Source of the DNA: JBBIII01 sp037446575
Lineage (GTDB): Bacteria; Bacteroidota; Ignavibacteria; UBA10030
Reading direction: 5' to 3'
DNA: 44,532 nt
Assembly (NCBI GenBank): GCA_037446575.1
Contig: JBBIII010000013.1
Span: 1-44,532, forward strand
A model generated the notes under the pieces. It had not been told where the DNA came from and searched no databases. It saw nothing but the letters and a program-made list of their open reading frames with translations. This document shows positions 14,886-24,753 of this stretch, one piece after another (position 1 is the first letter of the stretch; each line of letters starts with the position of its first letter). The position numbers and the translations under genes are program-made.

Positions 14886-14924
14886 ATTGAATGCTCCACG
14901 ATATACGGAGGCTTCTCATTCAAT
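14886..14924 (+). promoter_or_regulatory. L10 leader-like autoregulatory hairpin
   Basis: ATTGAATG (14886-14893) pairs with CATTCAAT (14917-14924). Inside, CTCC (14894-14897) pairs with GGAG (14907-14910) around a 9-base loop, leaving a one-sided 6-base internal bulge (14911-14916). A stem with an asymmetric bulge just before rplJ fits the L10(L12) binding site known from many bacteria. Covariation was not checked. Confidence 0.6.
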
Positions 14925-14949
14925 AGAAGGATAATTAAAAAGGAAAACT

Positions 14950-15471
14950 ATGAAACGTAGCGAAAAAGAGACGATTATAGCTGAAATTGCAGAAAAAGCA
15001 AGTCGTGCGGCGGCAATGTATTTTTCTGATTTTTCCAGATTGACAGTTGCAGAAGAGACTGAACTGCGGCGTGAATTTAGGAAAAATGGGGTCGAATACA
15101 CAGTAGTCAAAAATACGCTTGCACGAAAAGCGCTTGAACAATTAACGGGTTATGATCGCGTATTCGACAAACTTGTTGGTCCAACTGGCATTGCGTATTC
15201 GTACGATGATCCATCGGTACCGGCAAAAATCATTAAAAAATTTTTCGAGAAGACAGGGAAGTTTCAATTAAAAGCGGCAATTATAGAAAAACAAGTATTT
15301 GACGCATCGAAATTGGAACAACTTGCCAATATGCCCACTCGAAAGGATATCATAGCGGCAATACTCGGAAGTATAAACTCCCCAGCGTCTGGTATTGTAG
15401 GAGCAATTAACGCAGTAATGCGCGATCTTGTCTATACAATTGATGCGATAGAAAAGAAAAAAGCCGCTTAA
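14950..15471 (+). CDS. rplJ: 50S ribosomal protein L10
   Basis: 173 residues, standard length. It begins MKRSEKETIIAEIAEKASRA and carries the rRNA-binding N-terminal domain with AAAMYFSDFSRLTVAEETEL, RREFRKNGVEYTVVKNTLAR and GPTGIAYSYDDPSVPAKI. The C-terminal helix (from about GIVGAINAVMRDLVYTIDAI) is where L7/L12 dimers dock to form the stalk. AAGGA precedes the ATG. rplL starts 39 bases after its stop, so the two are made together. The hairpin at 14886-14924 probably lets excess L10-L12 complex repress this pair. Confidence 0.97.
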   Translation: MKRSEKETIIAEIAEKASRAAAMYFSDFSRLTVAEETELRREFRKNGVEYTVVKNTLARKALEQLTGYDRVFDKLVGPTGIAYSYDDPSVPAKIIKKFFEKTGKFQLKAAIIEKQVFDASKLEQLANMPTRKDIIAAILGSINSPASGIVGAINAVMRDLVYTIDAIEKKKAA

Positions 15472-15510
15472 TAAAAAATAGAAAACACTTATTAATAAGG
15501 AGAATAAAAA

Positions 15511-15891
15511 ATGTCAGTAGTTTCAGAAATTGTTGAAAAAATAGAGAAGCTTACACTGCTCGAAGCAGTTGAATTAAAAAAAGCATTAGAGGAAAAATTT
15601 GGAGTTACTGCTGCCGCGCCAATAATGGTAGGCGCAGTAGCCGCCGCTGCACCAGCCACCTCGGCTGTTGCAGAAGAAAAAACGGAATTTAGCGTCGAAT
15701 TGAAGAATGCTGGCTCGCAAAAGATTAATGTAATTAAGGTTGTTCGTGCGGCTACTGGACTTGGATTAAAAGAAGCTAAAGATCTTGTTGATGGCGTGCC
15801 AAAAATGGTAAAAGAAGGACTCTCGAAGGATGATGCAGAAAAATTGAAGAAGGAATTAGAGGAAGCTGGAGCGACTGTAGAACTTAAGTAA
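15511..15891 (+). CDS. rplL: 50S ribosomal protein L7/L12
   Basis: 126 residues with the three usual parts: an N-terminal dimer domain (SEIVEKIEKLTLLEAVELKK), an alanine-rich flexible hinge around residues 34-58 (VGAVAAAAPATSAVAEE), and the C-terminal factor-binding domain (KTEFSVELKNAGSQKINVIK, GLGLKEAKDLVDGVPKMVKE, EEAGATVELK). It is the multicopy stalk protein that recruits the translational GTPases, two of which (fusA, tuf) are encoded downstream. A strong SD, AAGGAG, lies seven bases before the ATG. A 258-base spacer with several hairpins separates it from rpoB. Confidence 0.97.
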   Translation: MSVVSEIVEKIEKLTLLEAVELKKALEEKFGVTAAAPIMVGAVAAAAPATSAVAEEKTEFSVELKNAGSQKINVIKVVRAATGLGLKEAKDLVDGVPKMVKEGLSKDDAEKLKKELEEAGATVELK

Positions 15892-15907
15892 AACTTCAGT
15901 AACGTTT

Positions 15908-15944
15908 ATTGCCACGATCTTTAGTAAAGTAAGGTCGTGGCAAT
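15908..15944 (+). promoter_or_regulatory. Strong hairpin after rplL (attenuator or processing site)
   Basis: ATTGCCACGATC (15908-15919) pairs with GGTCGTGGCAAT (15933-15944), a 12-bp stem with one G-U pair and a 13-base loop. No T run follows, so it is not a simple terminator; E. coli has an attenuator and an RNase III site in the same place. Confidence 0.65.
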
Positions 15945-16011
15945 TATAATAAGCTTATGGAACGAACTTCTTAAGTGAATTACTTGTTTAATAAATAATG
16001 TCATAAGGCGT

Positions 16012-16072
16012 TTAAGCCGAAGGTTCTATAAAAAAGATTAATGAACATTCGGCTTAAGTTGTCTAAAGACAA
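16012..16072 (+). promoter_or_regulatory. Hairpins in the rpoB leader
   Basis: TTAAGCCGAA-type arms at 16012-16021 and 16048-16057 pair over 10 bases, with an inner GTTC (16023-16026) / GAAC (16043-16046) pair. Immediately after comes TTGTCT-AA-AGACAA (16059-16072). A third small stem, TTCAG/CTGAA, is at 16101-16116. Together with the 15908 hairpin they make a structured leader before rpoB. Confidence 0.5.
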
Positions 16073-16149
16073 AGAAAAAAAATAAAAAATAAAATTAATT
16101 TTCAGTAGAAGCTGAAATAAATATCAAAAAAAATTAAGGAGTGGTTAAG

Positions 16150-19100
16150 TTGAAAAACCAATCCAATGGTGTAAGAGAACGTATATCGTTCGCAAAAATT
16201 CCGTCGGTGATTGAGACACCCGATTTATTAAATGTTCAAATAGATTCTTTTAACAATTTTTTACAATCGGGTACGCATCCGCATAGACGCAAAAAACTTG
16301 GGTTACAGCAAGTTTTTGAAATGAATTTTCCGATTAGCGATGCAAGGGAAAATTTTCTTCTGGAATTCATCGAATATTATGTTGAAAAACCGAAATATTC
16401 CGTTGTCGAATGTCAGGAAAGAGGTTTAACTTTTGCAGTTCCTTTGAAAGCTAAACTGCGTCTGTCATCAAAAAAAGAGGGGGGAAAAGAATATGTTGAT
16501 ACAATCGAACAGGAAGTATATTTAGGAAATCTTCCTGCAATGACGCGCCGCGGCACATTTATAATTAATGGCGCGGAGCGAGTGGTTGTTAGCCAATTAC
16601 ATCGTTCGCCTGGTGTTTTCTTTGGCGAATCTGTACATCCGAACGGCACAATGATGTATTCTGCAAGAATTATTCCATTCCGTGGTTCGTGGGTCGAATT
16701 TGCGACGGATATTAACAACGTAATGTACGCTTATATCGATAGGAAGAAGAAATTCCCTGTTACAACATTATTGCGCGCGCTTGGATATTCTACTGATGAT
16801 GAAATACTTGATTTATTCGAGCTTGTTGAAGAAGTAGATATTTCAAAAGTTGACTTGAAAGATTATATCGAGCGGAAAGTTTGTAGTGATGTGTTTGACA
16901 AGAAAACAGGCGAAGTCTTTATTAATAAAGATACAAAGTTGACTGAAGAGCATATAAAGCAAATAAAGAAATCGAATGTAAAAAAGATAAGACTCCTAAA
17001 AACCGATGAAGCCGCATCAGGTTCGGTTATTGCAAACACGATGATGAAAGATGCGTCTCGTTCGTCCGAAGATGCGCTTGAGGCAATTTATACTCAACTG
17101 CGCGCGGGCCAAGCGCCTGATTTAGATACAGCAAAAAATTTGATTGACAGATTGTTCTTTAATCCAAAGCGCTACGACCTTGGTGATGTAGGCAGGCATC
17201 GGTTGAATATTAAATTAAATTTAGATATTTCAGAAGATATTACTACACTGACAAAAGACGATATAGTGTCAATCATTAAATATTTGATTGATTTACAACA
17301 AGGTAAACGCGCGGTAGATGATATTGATCATTTAGGTAACCGCCGCGTGCGAACGGTTGGTGAACAATTAGCACAGCAATTTAATGTCGGCCTTTCCCGC
17401 ATGACACGTACGGTTCGTGAACGGATGAATTTGCGAGATGCTGAAACAATTACTCCACAGGATTTAGTAAATGCGCGTACAATAACTAGCGTTATTAATG
17501 CATTTTTCGGAACAAACCAATTATCGCAATTTTTGGATCAAACAAATCCATTGGCGGAAATGACTCATAAACGTCGTGTCTCTGCTTTAGGCCCAGGAGG
17601 TCTTACACGTGAAAGAGCTGGATTTGAAGTACGCGACGTGCATTATACACACTATGGACGTTTATGTCCAATTGAAACACCCGAAGGTCCGAACATCGGT
17701 TTGATTTCATCGTTGTGTATTCACGCCAGAATTAATGATTTTGGTTTTATTGAAACGCCATATAGAAAAGTAAAGAACGGCAAGATAATGGAGGAGATTG
17801 AATTTTTAACAGCCGAGCGTGAAGACTCAGTAACAATTGCGCAAGCTAATGCATTGTTAGACGAGCGCGGACGTTTTGCAGAAGAAAAAGTCAAAGCCCG
17901 TTATCAAAGCGATTATCCTGTTGCAGAGCCGGATAAAATACAATATATGGATGTGGCGCCTAATCAAATTGTTAGTGCGGCGGCGGCTCTTATTCCATTC
18001 CTCGAGCATGATGATGCAAACAGGGCGCTTATGGGTTCTAATATGCAACGTCAAGCAGTGCCATTGCTTCAGCCCGAAGCTCCAATCGTAGGAACCGGCT
18101 TGGAGGAAACTGTAGCTCGAGATTCAAGAACAATAATTACTGCAGAACGAAGCGGAACAGTTGAATCAGTTACAGGTGATAACATCGTCGTTCTATATGA
18201 TATTGATGAAAACAGCGCCGAGGCAATTGTAAGCTTTGACGACAAACGACGCGTTGAATATAAATTGACGAAATTTATCAGAACAAATCAAGATACCTGT
18301 ATTAATCAGAAGCCAGTTGTAAAAGAGGGTCAGCGATTTAAAAAGAACGATGTTTTAGTAGATGGAAGCGCAACTGATCAAGGCGAATTAGCATTAGGCA
18401 GAAACATATTAGTTGCTTTTATGCCATGGCGCGGATATAACTTTGAAGATGCAATAATTGTAAGCGAGCGCATAGTTGCTGATGACGTATTCACATCTGT
18501 ACACATAGAAGAGTTTGAGCTTCAGGTGCGAGATACTAAACGCGGCGAAGAAGAATTAACGCGAGAAATTCCTAATGTGAGCGAAGAAGCCACTAAGGAT
18601 TTAGATGAAAATGGAATTGTGCGTGTTGGTGCGGAAGTTAATGAAGGCGATATACTGATTGGTAAGATAACACCGAAAGGAGAGACTGATCCGACGCCGG
18701 AAGAAAAACTTCTTAAAGCCATATTTGGCGATAAGGCAGGCGATGTGAAAGATGCATCGCTTAAAGCTCCTCCGGGAATGAGAGGCATTGTAATAGCGAC
18801 AAAATTATTTAGCAGGAAGAAAAAAGACACAGAGAGTAAAAAGGAAGATAAGAAGAAACTTGAAGCGCTCGATCGTGCGCGTCGTAAAGAAATAAAAGAA
18901 TTGCAAGAAAAATTGGGCCGCAAGCTCGATCAAGTTCTTGAAGGCGAGAAGTCGGCTGGAATTCGTAATACAGATGGCGAAGTTGTAATTCGTACTGGTG
19001 TTGTCTTCAAAGAAAATACATTTGAAAAAATGGATGACCTTGATAAGCTCGATTATACTCAAGACTGGGTAGATGAAAAACGAAAGCATAATATAATAGT

Positions 19101-19926
19101 GCGTATCTACGAAAACTTCCGCCAGAAACTGAGTGAAATTGAAGAGCTGTATCGGCACGAAAAAAATAAAATTCAGCTCGGTGATGAACTTGCGCCCGGT
19201 ATAGTGCAGCTTGCTAAAGTTTATGTTGCTAAGAAGAGAAAACTTCAAGTTGGAGATAAAATGGCTGGAAGGCACGGCAACAAAGGCGTTGTATCTACGA
19301 TAGTTCCTATCGAAGATATGCCCTTTTTACAGGATGGACGACCAGTAGATATCGTTCTAAATCCCTTAGGCGTGCCGTCGAGAATGAATCTTGGCCAGTT
19401 ATTTGAAGTAGCTCTCGGTTGGGCAGGAATAAAGTTGAGCACAAAATTTGCCTCGCCAATTTTTGATGGCGCAAAATGGGAGGAAGTGCAGGCGTGGTTA
19501 GAAAAAGCAGGTTTAAACAATACATCAAAAACTGTATTAATAGACGGACGCACAGGCGAGCCATTCGATCAAGAAGTATCAGTTGGTTATTTATATATGA
19601 TGAAATTATCTCATATGGTAGATGATAAGATACATGCGCGTTCAATTGGACCATATTCTTTAATTACCCAACAACCATTAGGCGGAAAGGCGCAATTCGG
19701 CGGTCAGCGTTTTGGAGAAATGGAAGTCTGGGCGCTTGAAGGATACGGCGCATCGCACATCTTGCAAGAAATTCTTACAGTGAAATCGGACGATGTTTTA
19801 GGCCGTGCAAAAGTTTATGAATCAATTGTAAAAGGTGAAAATCTTTTAGAACCTAATATCCCTGAATCATTCAATGTACTTGTGCGTGAATTGCAGGGTT
19901 TAGGTCTTGAAATTAAAATTGAGTGA
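16150..19926 (+). CDS. rpoB: DNA-directed RNA polymerase subunit beta
   Basis: About 1,258 residues. I place the start at TTG 16150, eight bases after AAGGAG (16136-16141); the alternative GTG at 16141 overlaps that site. The rifampicin-binding region (about residues 451-483) reads NQLSQFLDQTNPL then THKRRVSALGPGG, with the Asp, His and Ser most often changed in resistance all of wild type. GRLCPIETPEGPNIGLISSL and GDKMAGRHGNKG (about 1036) are the active-centre blocks. A lysine-rich helical insertion (about 880-925) fits the Bacteroidota/Chlorobi lineage. The subunit forms one jaw of the polymerase with RpoC. Confidence 0.97.
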   Translation: MKNQSNGVRERISFAKIPSVIETPDLLNVQIDSFNNFLQSGTHPHRRKKLGLQQVFEMNFPISDARENFLLEFIEYYVEKPKYSVVECQERGLTFAVPLKAKLRLSSKKEGGKEYVDTIEQEVYLGNLPAMTRRGTFIINGAERVVVSQLHRSPGVFFGESVHPNGTMMYSARIIPFRGSWVEFATDINNVMYAYIDRKKKFPVTTLLRALGYSTDDEILDLFELVEEVDISKVDLKDYIERKVCSDVFDKKTGEVFINKDTKLTEEHIKQIKKSNVKKIRLLKTDEAASGSVIANTMMKDASRSSEDALEAIYTQLRAGQAPDLDTAKNLIDRLFFNPKRYDLGDVGRHRLNIKLNLDISEDITTLTKDDIVSIIKYLIDLQQGKRAVDDIDHLGNRRVRTVGEQLAQQFNVGLSRMTRTVRERMNLRDAETITPQDLVNARTITSVINAFFGTNQLSQFLDQTNPLAEMTHKRRVSALGPGGLTRERAGFEVRDVHYTHYGRLCPIETPEGPNIGLISSLCIHARINDFGFIETPYRKVKNGKIMEEIEFLTAEREDSVTIAQANALLDERGRFAEEKVKARYQSDYPVAEPDKIQYMDVAPNQIVSAAAALIPFLEHDDANRALMGSNMQRQAVPLLQPEAPIVGTGLEETVARDSRTIITAERSGTVESVTGDNIVVLYDIDENSAEAIVSFDDKRRVEYKLTKFIRTNQDTCINQKPVVKEGQRFKKNDVLVDGSATDQGELALGRNILVAFMPWRGYNFEDAIIVSERIVADDVFTSVHIEEFELQVRDTKRGEEELTREIPNVSEEATKDLDENGIVRVGAEVNEGDILIGKITPKGETDPTPEEKLLKAIFGDKAGDVKDASLKAPPGMRGIVIATKLFSRKKKDTESKKEDKKKLEALDRARRKEIKELQEKLGRKLDQVLEGEKSAGIRNTDGEVVIRTGVVFKENTFEKMDDLDKLDYTQDWVDEKRKHNIIVRIYENFRQKLSEIEELYRHEKNKIQLGDELAPGIVQLAKVYVAKKRKLQVGDKMAGRHGNKGVVSTIVPIEDMPFLQDGRPVDIVLNPLGVPSRMNLGQLFEVALGWAGIKLSTKFASPIFDGAKWEEVQAWLEKAGLNNTSKTVLIDGRTGEPFDQEVSVGYLYMMKLSHMVDDKIHARSIGPYSLITQQPLGGKAQFGGQRFGEMEVWALEGYGASHILQEILTVKSDDVLGRAKVYESIVKGENLLEPNIPESFNVLVRELQGLGLEIKIE

Positions 19927-19993
19927 TGAGAAGAAATAAATATGAATCGAATCATCACAAATAAAATTACGAACTTAGTTTAATGGAGGCATT

Positions 19994-22900
19994 ATGCCTT
20001 ATACAGAATTATCACAAAGAAAATCACTTTCGAAAATAATAATTAGTTTAGCCTCTCCTGATATGATACTTAGCCGTTCACATGGCGAAGTTACTAAACC
20101 GGAAACAATAAATTATCGTTCTTTTCGCCCGGAAAAGGACGGATTGTTTTGCGAAAAAATATTTGGACCTGTTCGAGATTGGGAATGCCATTGCGGAAAG
20201 TATAAACGAATACGTTACAAAGGCATTACTTGCGATCGATGCGGAGTTGAGGTAACTCAAAAAAGTGTTAGACGCGAAAGGCAGGGACATATTTCACTTG
20301 CAGTGCCAGTTGCGCATATTTGGTATTTTCGATCAGTGCCTAGCAAGATAGGCACAATTTTAGGCATAGCAGGAAAAGAACTTGAAAAAATTATTTATTA
20401 TGAATCTTATATAGTGGTAAATCCAGGAACAACTGGACTTCAAAAACTTGATTTAATTTCAGAAGATCAATATTTAGAAATTTTATCTTCCTTACCCGAA
20501 GATAATCAAGAGCTTGACGACAGCGATCCAAAGAAGTTTATTGCAAAAATGGGGGGCGATGCAATAAAGGATTTGCTTAAACGAGTTGATACAGATGAAC
20601 TTGCGGCAGAATTACGAGCGCAGCTTGTAAATGAAACATCGATGCAGAAGAAACAAGATGCGCTTAAACGTCTAAGAGTTGTCGAAGCATTCAGAAATGT
20701 ATCGTCCGATATTCCCAATAAGCCCGAATGGATGGTGTTAGACGTGATTCCTGTAATACCTCCGGAATTAAGGCCTTTGGTGCCATTAGAAGGTGGAAGA
20801 TTTGCTACATCCGATTTGAATGATTTGTACAGACGCGTAATAATTCGTAATAATCGATTAAAACGTTTGATAGAAATTAAAGCGCCGGAAGTAATATTGC
20901 GCAACGAAAAGCGGATGTTGCAAGAAGCGGTTGATTCATTATTCGACAATTCCCGCCGTGTTAATGCAGTACGTTCAGATAACAATCGAGCTTTAAAATC
21001 TCTTTCCGATATGCTTAAAGGTAAACAAGGCCGCTTTCGCCAAAATCTTCTCGGCAAAAGAGTCGATTACTCTGGGCGGTCTGTAATTGTGGTTGGCCCG
21101 GAGCTTCAATTACATCAATGCGGACTTCCGAAAGATATGGCGATTGAATTGTTCAAACCCCACATTATCCGCAAGTTGATTGAACGCGGATTGGTGAAGA
21201 CAGTTAAAAGCGCAAAAAAGATGGTAGATAAAAAAGGTCCGGATGTATGGGATATTTTGGAGAATATAATTGATGGACATCCTGTGTTATTAAACCGCGC
21301 TCCAACATTACATAGACTCGGAATTCAAGCTTTCCAACCGGTTTTAGTTGAAGGAAAAGCAATTCGAATACATCCGATGGTATGTACAGCATTCAATGCC
21401 GATTTTGACGGCGATCAAATGGCAGTTCACGTTCCGCTTTCTTACGAAGCTCAACTCGAAGCTCGAATGTTGATGTTATCAAGTCATAATATATTATCTC
21501 CGGCAAGCGGCGCTCCTATTGTTACACCAACTCAAGATCAAGTTCTTGGTTGCTATTATTTGACAAAATCTAAAATAGACGATTTAGGCGAAGGAAGCAT
21601 TTTTTCATCACCTAAAGAAGTTATAATAGCTTACAATCAAAGTAGAATAGGTTTGCATGCGCGTATTAAAGTACGAATTAATAATTCGTTAGTCGATACA
21701 ACTACTGGTCGAGTGATTTTTAATCAGATTGTTCCTGCCGAAATTCCTTACGTCAATGAATTGCTTAATAAGAAACGACTCATTCAAATAATTTCAATTG
21801 TATTCCGTAATTGCGGAAACCTTGTAACCGCAAACTTTTTGGATAAATTGAAGAATCTTGGATTTTCATATGCGACTAAAGGTGGATTGTCTGTATCAAT
21901 TGGGGATGTTGTTATCCCAAAAGAAAAAGTCGAGTTAGTTGCGAAAGCCCAAAAAGATGTCAAGAATGTCGAATCACAATACTTCCGTGGTTTTATTACC
22001 AATGGCGAACGCTATAACAAAGTTATTGATATTTGGACACGCGTTACAAGTAGAATCGCTGATCGGCTGTTTGAGTCGTTACAACGAGATCGTGATGGAT
22101 TTAATTCTTTATTTATGATGGTTGACTCTGGCGCTCGTGGTTCAAAAGAACAAGTGCGTCAACTTGCAGGTATGCGTGGATTAATGGCAAAACCACAGAA
22201 AAGCATGTCTGGAGCGACTGGTGAATTAATTGAAAACCCGATCATTGCAAACTTCCGCGAAGGACTATCAATCCTTGAATACTTCATTTCAACTCACGGC
22301 GCGCGAAAAGGACTTGCAGATACAGCATTGAAAACAGCAGATGCGGGTTATTTAACACGCCGATTAATTGACGTCGCACAAGACGCCATAATTGGTGAAA
22401 TTGACTGCGGCACAATAAAAGGTGTATCGACGAGCGCCTTAAAAGAAGCAGAAGATATAAAAGAACCTCTAGCGGAAAGAATACTAGGGCGCGTATCGTT
22501 AAATGATGTTATCGATCCATTAACTAATGAATTGATTGTCCACGCCGCTGAATTAATTAATGAAGAAAAAGCCACCCAAATTGGTGAGACATCAATCGAA
22601 ACGGTAGTAATTCGTTCTGTCTTAACTTGCGATTCACGACGAGGAGTTTGCGCAAAATGTTATGGTAGAGATCTTACTACGGGAAATCTTGTAGAGCCGG
22701 GTATGGCAGTTGGCGTTATTGCCGCTCAATCTATTGGAGAGCCAGGCACTCAATTGACTCTAAGAACTTTTCATACTGGCGGTACAGCAAGTTTAATAGC
22801 GGCACAGTCTCAAATTGTTTCGAAATTTGATGGTCGCATAAAATATGATGGTATTAAATTCATCGAATTTATAAAAGATGAAGAAAAACGCTTAATGGTT

Positions 22901-24283
22901 TCAGGACGGAGCGGTGTCATAAATATTTTAGATGATGATAATCGCATTATGACGAAGTACGATGTCCCTTATGGTGCAACACTATTGGTTCGCAATAATG
23001 TTAAAGTTGCCAAAGGCGAACTTATCTATGAATGGGATCCGTATAATGCCGTAATCGTATCTGAACATAGCGGAACAGTGCAATATATCGATATGAGAGA
23101 TAACGTTACATATCGTGAAGAGCCAGATGAACAAACCGGACACATACAGAAAGTTGTAATTGACAGCCGCGAGAAAAGTCTAATACCTGCATTAGCAATC
23201 AATAATAAAAAAGATCAGCGAATTGCACTATATCCAATACCTACAAGAGCACACTTAAATGTTGATGATGGAGAAGAAATTCAAGCCGGTGCAATTTTAG
23301 TTAAGATACCGAGAGATATTGGAAAAACCCGCGATATAACAGGCGGCTTACCGCGAGTTACGGAACTGTTCGAAGCAAGGCATCCGAACGATCCTGCTAT
23401 AGTAGGTGAGATTGATGGTATTATATCAATTGGTCAACCTAAACGAGGGTCGCGTGAAGTATTTATTGAAAGTTTGGATCACAAAGATAAACGAACTTAT
23501 TTAGTCCCCCTTGGAAAGCATCTTTTAGTTCAAGAAGGAGATTTGGTGCGGGCAGGCGAAAGATTATCAGCCGGCTCTATTGATCCGCATGATATTTTAA
23601 GAATAAAAGGGACGACCGCCGTACAAGAATATCTCGTTAATGAAATACAAGAAGTTTATAGAATGCAAGGCGTGAAAATTAACGATAAACATCTGGAAGT
23701 TATTGTACGGCAGATGATGCAAAAAGTACGTATTGTTGATACTGGTGATACAAAATACCTTGAAGGCGATCATGTTGATAAAAACCAATTACATGACGAG
23801 AATGAAAACCTTTCTGATAAAGTAGTAGTAGTAAGTAAAGGAGATTCAAAATTAAAGAACGGTCAAACGATTACTAAGAAAATGGCGCGTGAAATTAATA
23901 GTGATTTGAAAAAGAGATCAAAAAAAGTTATAGAATTTCGTGATGCGTTATTAGCAACGTCAGAACCAATATTACTTGGAATTACTCAAGCATCGTTGAC
24001 TACGGATAGTTTCATTTCAGCGGCATCGTTCCAAGAAACAACTAAAGTTCTCACAGATGCATCTATTGAAGGGAAGGTGGATTATCTGCTCGGTTTAAAA
24101 GAAAATGTCATTATGGGTCGATTAATTCCGGCTGGAACAGGTCAAAAGAAATATAGAAATCTAATTATTTCAACGCCTGAGCCAGTTGTTGCGGATAAAG
24201 AAATAAATGAAATCGCTGAAGATGCTAACAGTATCGCTGAAGTTGAAACAAAAAAAGTGAAGCATAAAATTCGAGTTGAATGA
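19994..24283 (+). CDS. rpoC: DNA-directed RNA polymerase subunit beta'
   Basis: 1,429 residues starting at ATG after TGGAGG. The N-terminal zinc site is WECHCGKYKRIRYKG with CDRCGVEVT (about residues 63-83). The catalytic NADFDGDQMAVH, whose three aspartates hold the active-site magnesium, is at about 467-478. The second zinc site CDSRRGVCAKCYG is at about 878-890, and SIGEPGTQLTLRTFHTGG, around residue 915, begins the trigger-loop region. FNSLFMMVDSGARGS is the bridge-helix region entry. The size and C-terminal insertions are like those of Bacteroidota and Chlorobi. It is co-transcribed with rpoB, 67 bases upstream, and its stop precedes a new promoter for the str genes. Confidence 0.97.
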   Translation: MPYTELSQRKSLSKIIISLASPDMILSRSHGEVTKPETINYRSFRPEKDGLFCEKIFGPVRDWECHCGKYKRIRYKGITCDRCGVEVTQKSVRRERQGHISLAVPVAHIWYFRSVPSKIGTILGIAGKELEKIIYYESYIVVNPGTTGLQKLDLISEDQYLEILSSLPEDNQELDDSDPKKFIAKMGGDAIKDLLKRVDTDELAAELRAQLVNETSMQKKQDALKRLRVVEAFRNVSSDIPNKPEWMVLDVIPVIPPELRPLVPLEGGRFATSDLNDLYRRVIIRNNRLKRLIEIKAPEVILRNEKRMLQEAVDSLFDNSRRVNAVRSDNNRALKSLSDMLKGKQGRFRQNLLGKRVDYSGRSVIVVGPELQLHQCGLPKDMAIELFKPHIIRKLIERGLVKTVKSAKKMVDKKGPDVWDILENIIDGHPVLLNRAPTLHRLGIQAFQPVLVEGKAIRIHPMVCTAFNADFDGDQMAVHVPLSYEAQLEARMLMLSSHNILSPASGAPIVTPTQDQVLGCYYLTKSKIDDLGEGSIFSSPKEVIIAYNQSRIGLHARIKVRINNSLVDTTTGRVIFNQIVPAEIPYVNELLNKKRLIQIISIVFRNCGNLVTANFLDKLKNLGFSYATKGGLSVSIGDVVIPKEKVELVAKAQKDVKNVESQYFRGFITNGERYNKVIDIWTRVTSRIADRLFESLQRDRDGFNSLFMMVDSGARGSKEQVRQLAGMRGLMAKPQKSMSGATGELIENPIIANFREGLSILEYFISTHGARKGLADTALKTADAGYLTRRLIDVAQDAIIGEIDCGTIKGVSTSALKEAEDIKEPLAERILGRVSLNDVIDPLTNELIVHAAELINEEKATQIGETSIETVVIRSVLTCDSRRGVCAKCYGRDLTTGNLVEPGMAVGVIAAQSIGEPGTQLTLRTFHTGGTASLIAAQSQIVSKFDGRIKYDGIKFIEFIKDEEKRLMVSGRSGVINILDDDNRIMTKYDVPYGATLLVRNNVKVAKGELIYEWDPYNAVIVSEHSGTVQYIDMRDNVTYREEPDEQTGHIQKVVIDSREKSLIPALAINNKKDQRIALYPIPTRAHLNVDDGEEIQAGAILVKIPRDIGKTRDITGGLPRVTELFEARHPNDPAIVGEIDGIISIGQPKRGSREVFIESLDHKDKRTYLVPLGKHLLVQEGDLVRAGERLSAGSIDPHDILRIKGTTAVQEYLVNEIQEVYRMQGVKINDKHLEVIVRQMMQKVRIVDTGDTKYLEGDHVDKNQLHDENENLSDKVVVVSKGDSKLKNGQTITKKMAREINSDLKKRSKKVIEFRDALLATSEPILLGITQASLTTDSFISAASFQETTKVLTDASIEGKVDYLLGLKENVIMGRLIPAGTGQKKYRNLIISTPEPVVADKEINEIAEDANSIAEVETKKVKHKIRVE

Positions 24284-24296
24284 ATTAGAAATAACA

Positions 24297-24325
24297 TTGA
24301 CTTCTAGTGTAAAAATTATTATATT
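24297..24325 (+). promoter_or_regulatory. Probable promoter of the rpsL-to-rplQ unit
   Basis: TTGACT (24297-24302), 17-base spacer, TATATT (24320-24325), just after the rpoC stop. The same two hexamers form the tRNA-operon promoter, with one base less spacing. It would give the str-S10-spc-alpha genes their own start. Confidence 0.6.
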
Positions 24326-24371
24326 ATAAAACTTTTAAATAATTAAAAAGTTTGAATTTGGAGAAAATATT

Positions 24372-24743
24372 TTGCCGACGGTAAATCAGTTAATAAGATA
24401 TAGCCGTGAAAAAGTGCTATGGAAGAGTAAGTCGCCAGCATTAGTTGGCAATCCGCAGAAAAGGGGCGTATGTACAAGAGTGTACACAACAACGCCAAAA
24501 AAACCTAATTCTGCGTTAAGAAAAGTTGCGCGTGTGCGTCTTTCAAATGGAATAGAAGTAACAGCATATATTCCGGGAGAAGGGCACAATCTTCAGGAGC
24601 ATTCAATAGTATTAATAAGAGGCGGCAGAGTAAAAGATTTACCTGGTGTGCGTTATCATATAATTCGCGGTACTTTAGATACCCAAGGCGTTCAAGATAG
24701 AAAACAAGGGCGGTCAAAGTACGGAGCTAAAAAACCAAAATAA
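24372..24743 (+). CDS. rpsL: 30S ribosomal protein S12
   Basis: 123 residues, starting at TTG about eight bases after TTGGAG. It reads PTVNQLIRYSREK, with the decoding-centre loops TTTPKKPNSALRKVARVRLS (about residue 40-58) and GGRVKDLPGVRYHIIRG (about 85-100). The lysines of PKKPNS and VKDLPG, the common sites of streptomycin resistance, are unchanged. S12 monitors codon-anticodon pairing on the 30S subunit. It is the first gene of the str operon, preceded by a promoter and followed ten bases later by rpsG. Confidence 0.97.
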   Translation: MPTVNQLIRYSREKVLWKSKSPALVGNPQKRGVCTRVYTTTPKKPNSALRKVARVRLSNGIEVTAYIPGEGHNLQEHSIVLIRGGRVKDLPGVRYHIIRGTLDTQGVQDRKQGRSKYGAKKPK

Positions 24744-24753
24744 TATTTGTTAA

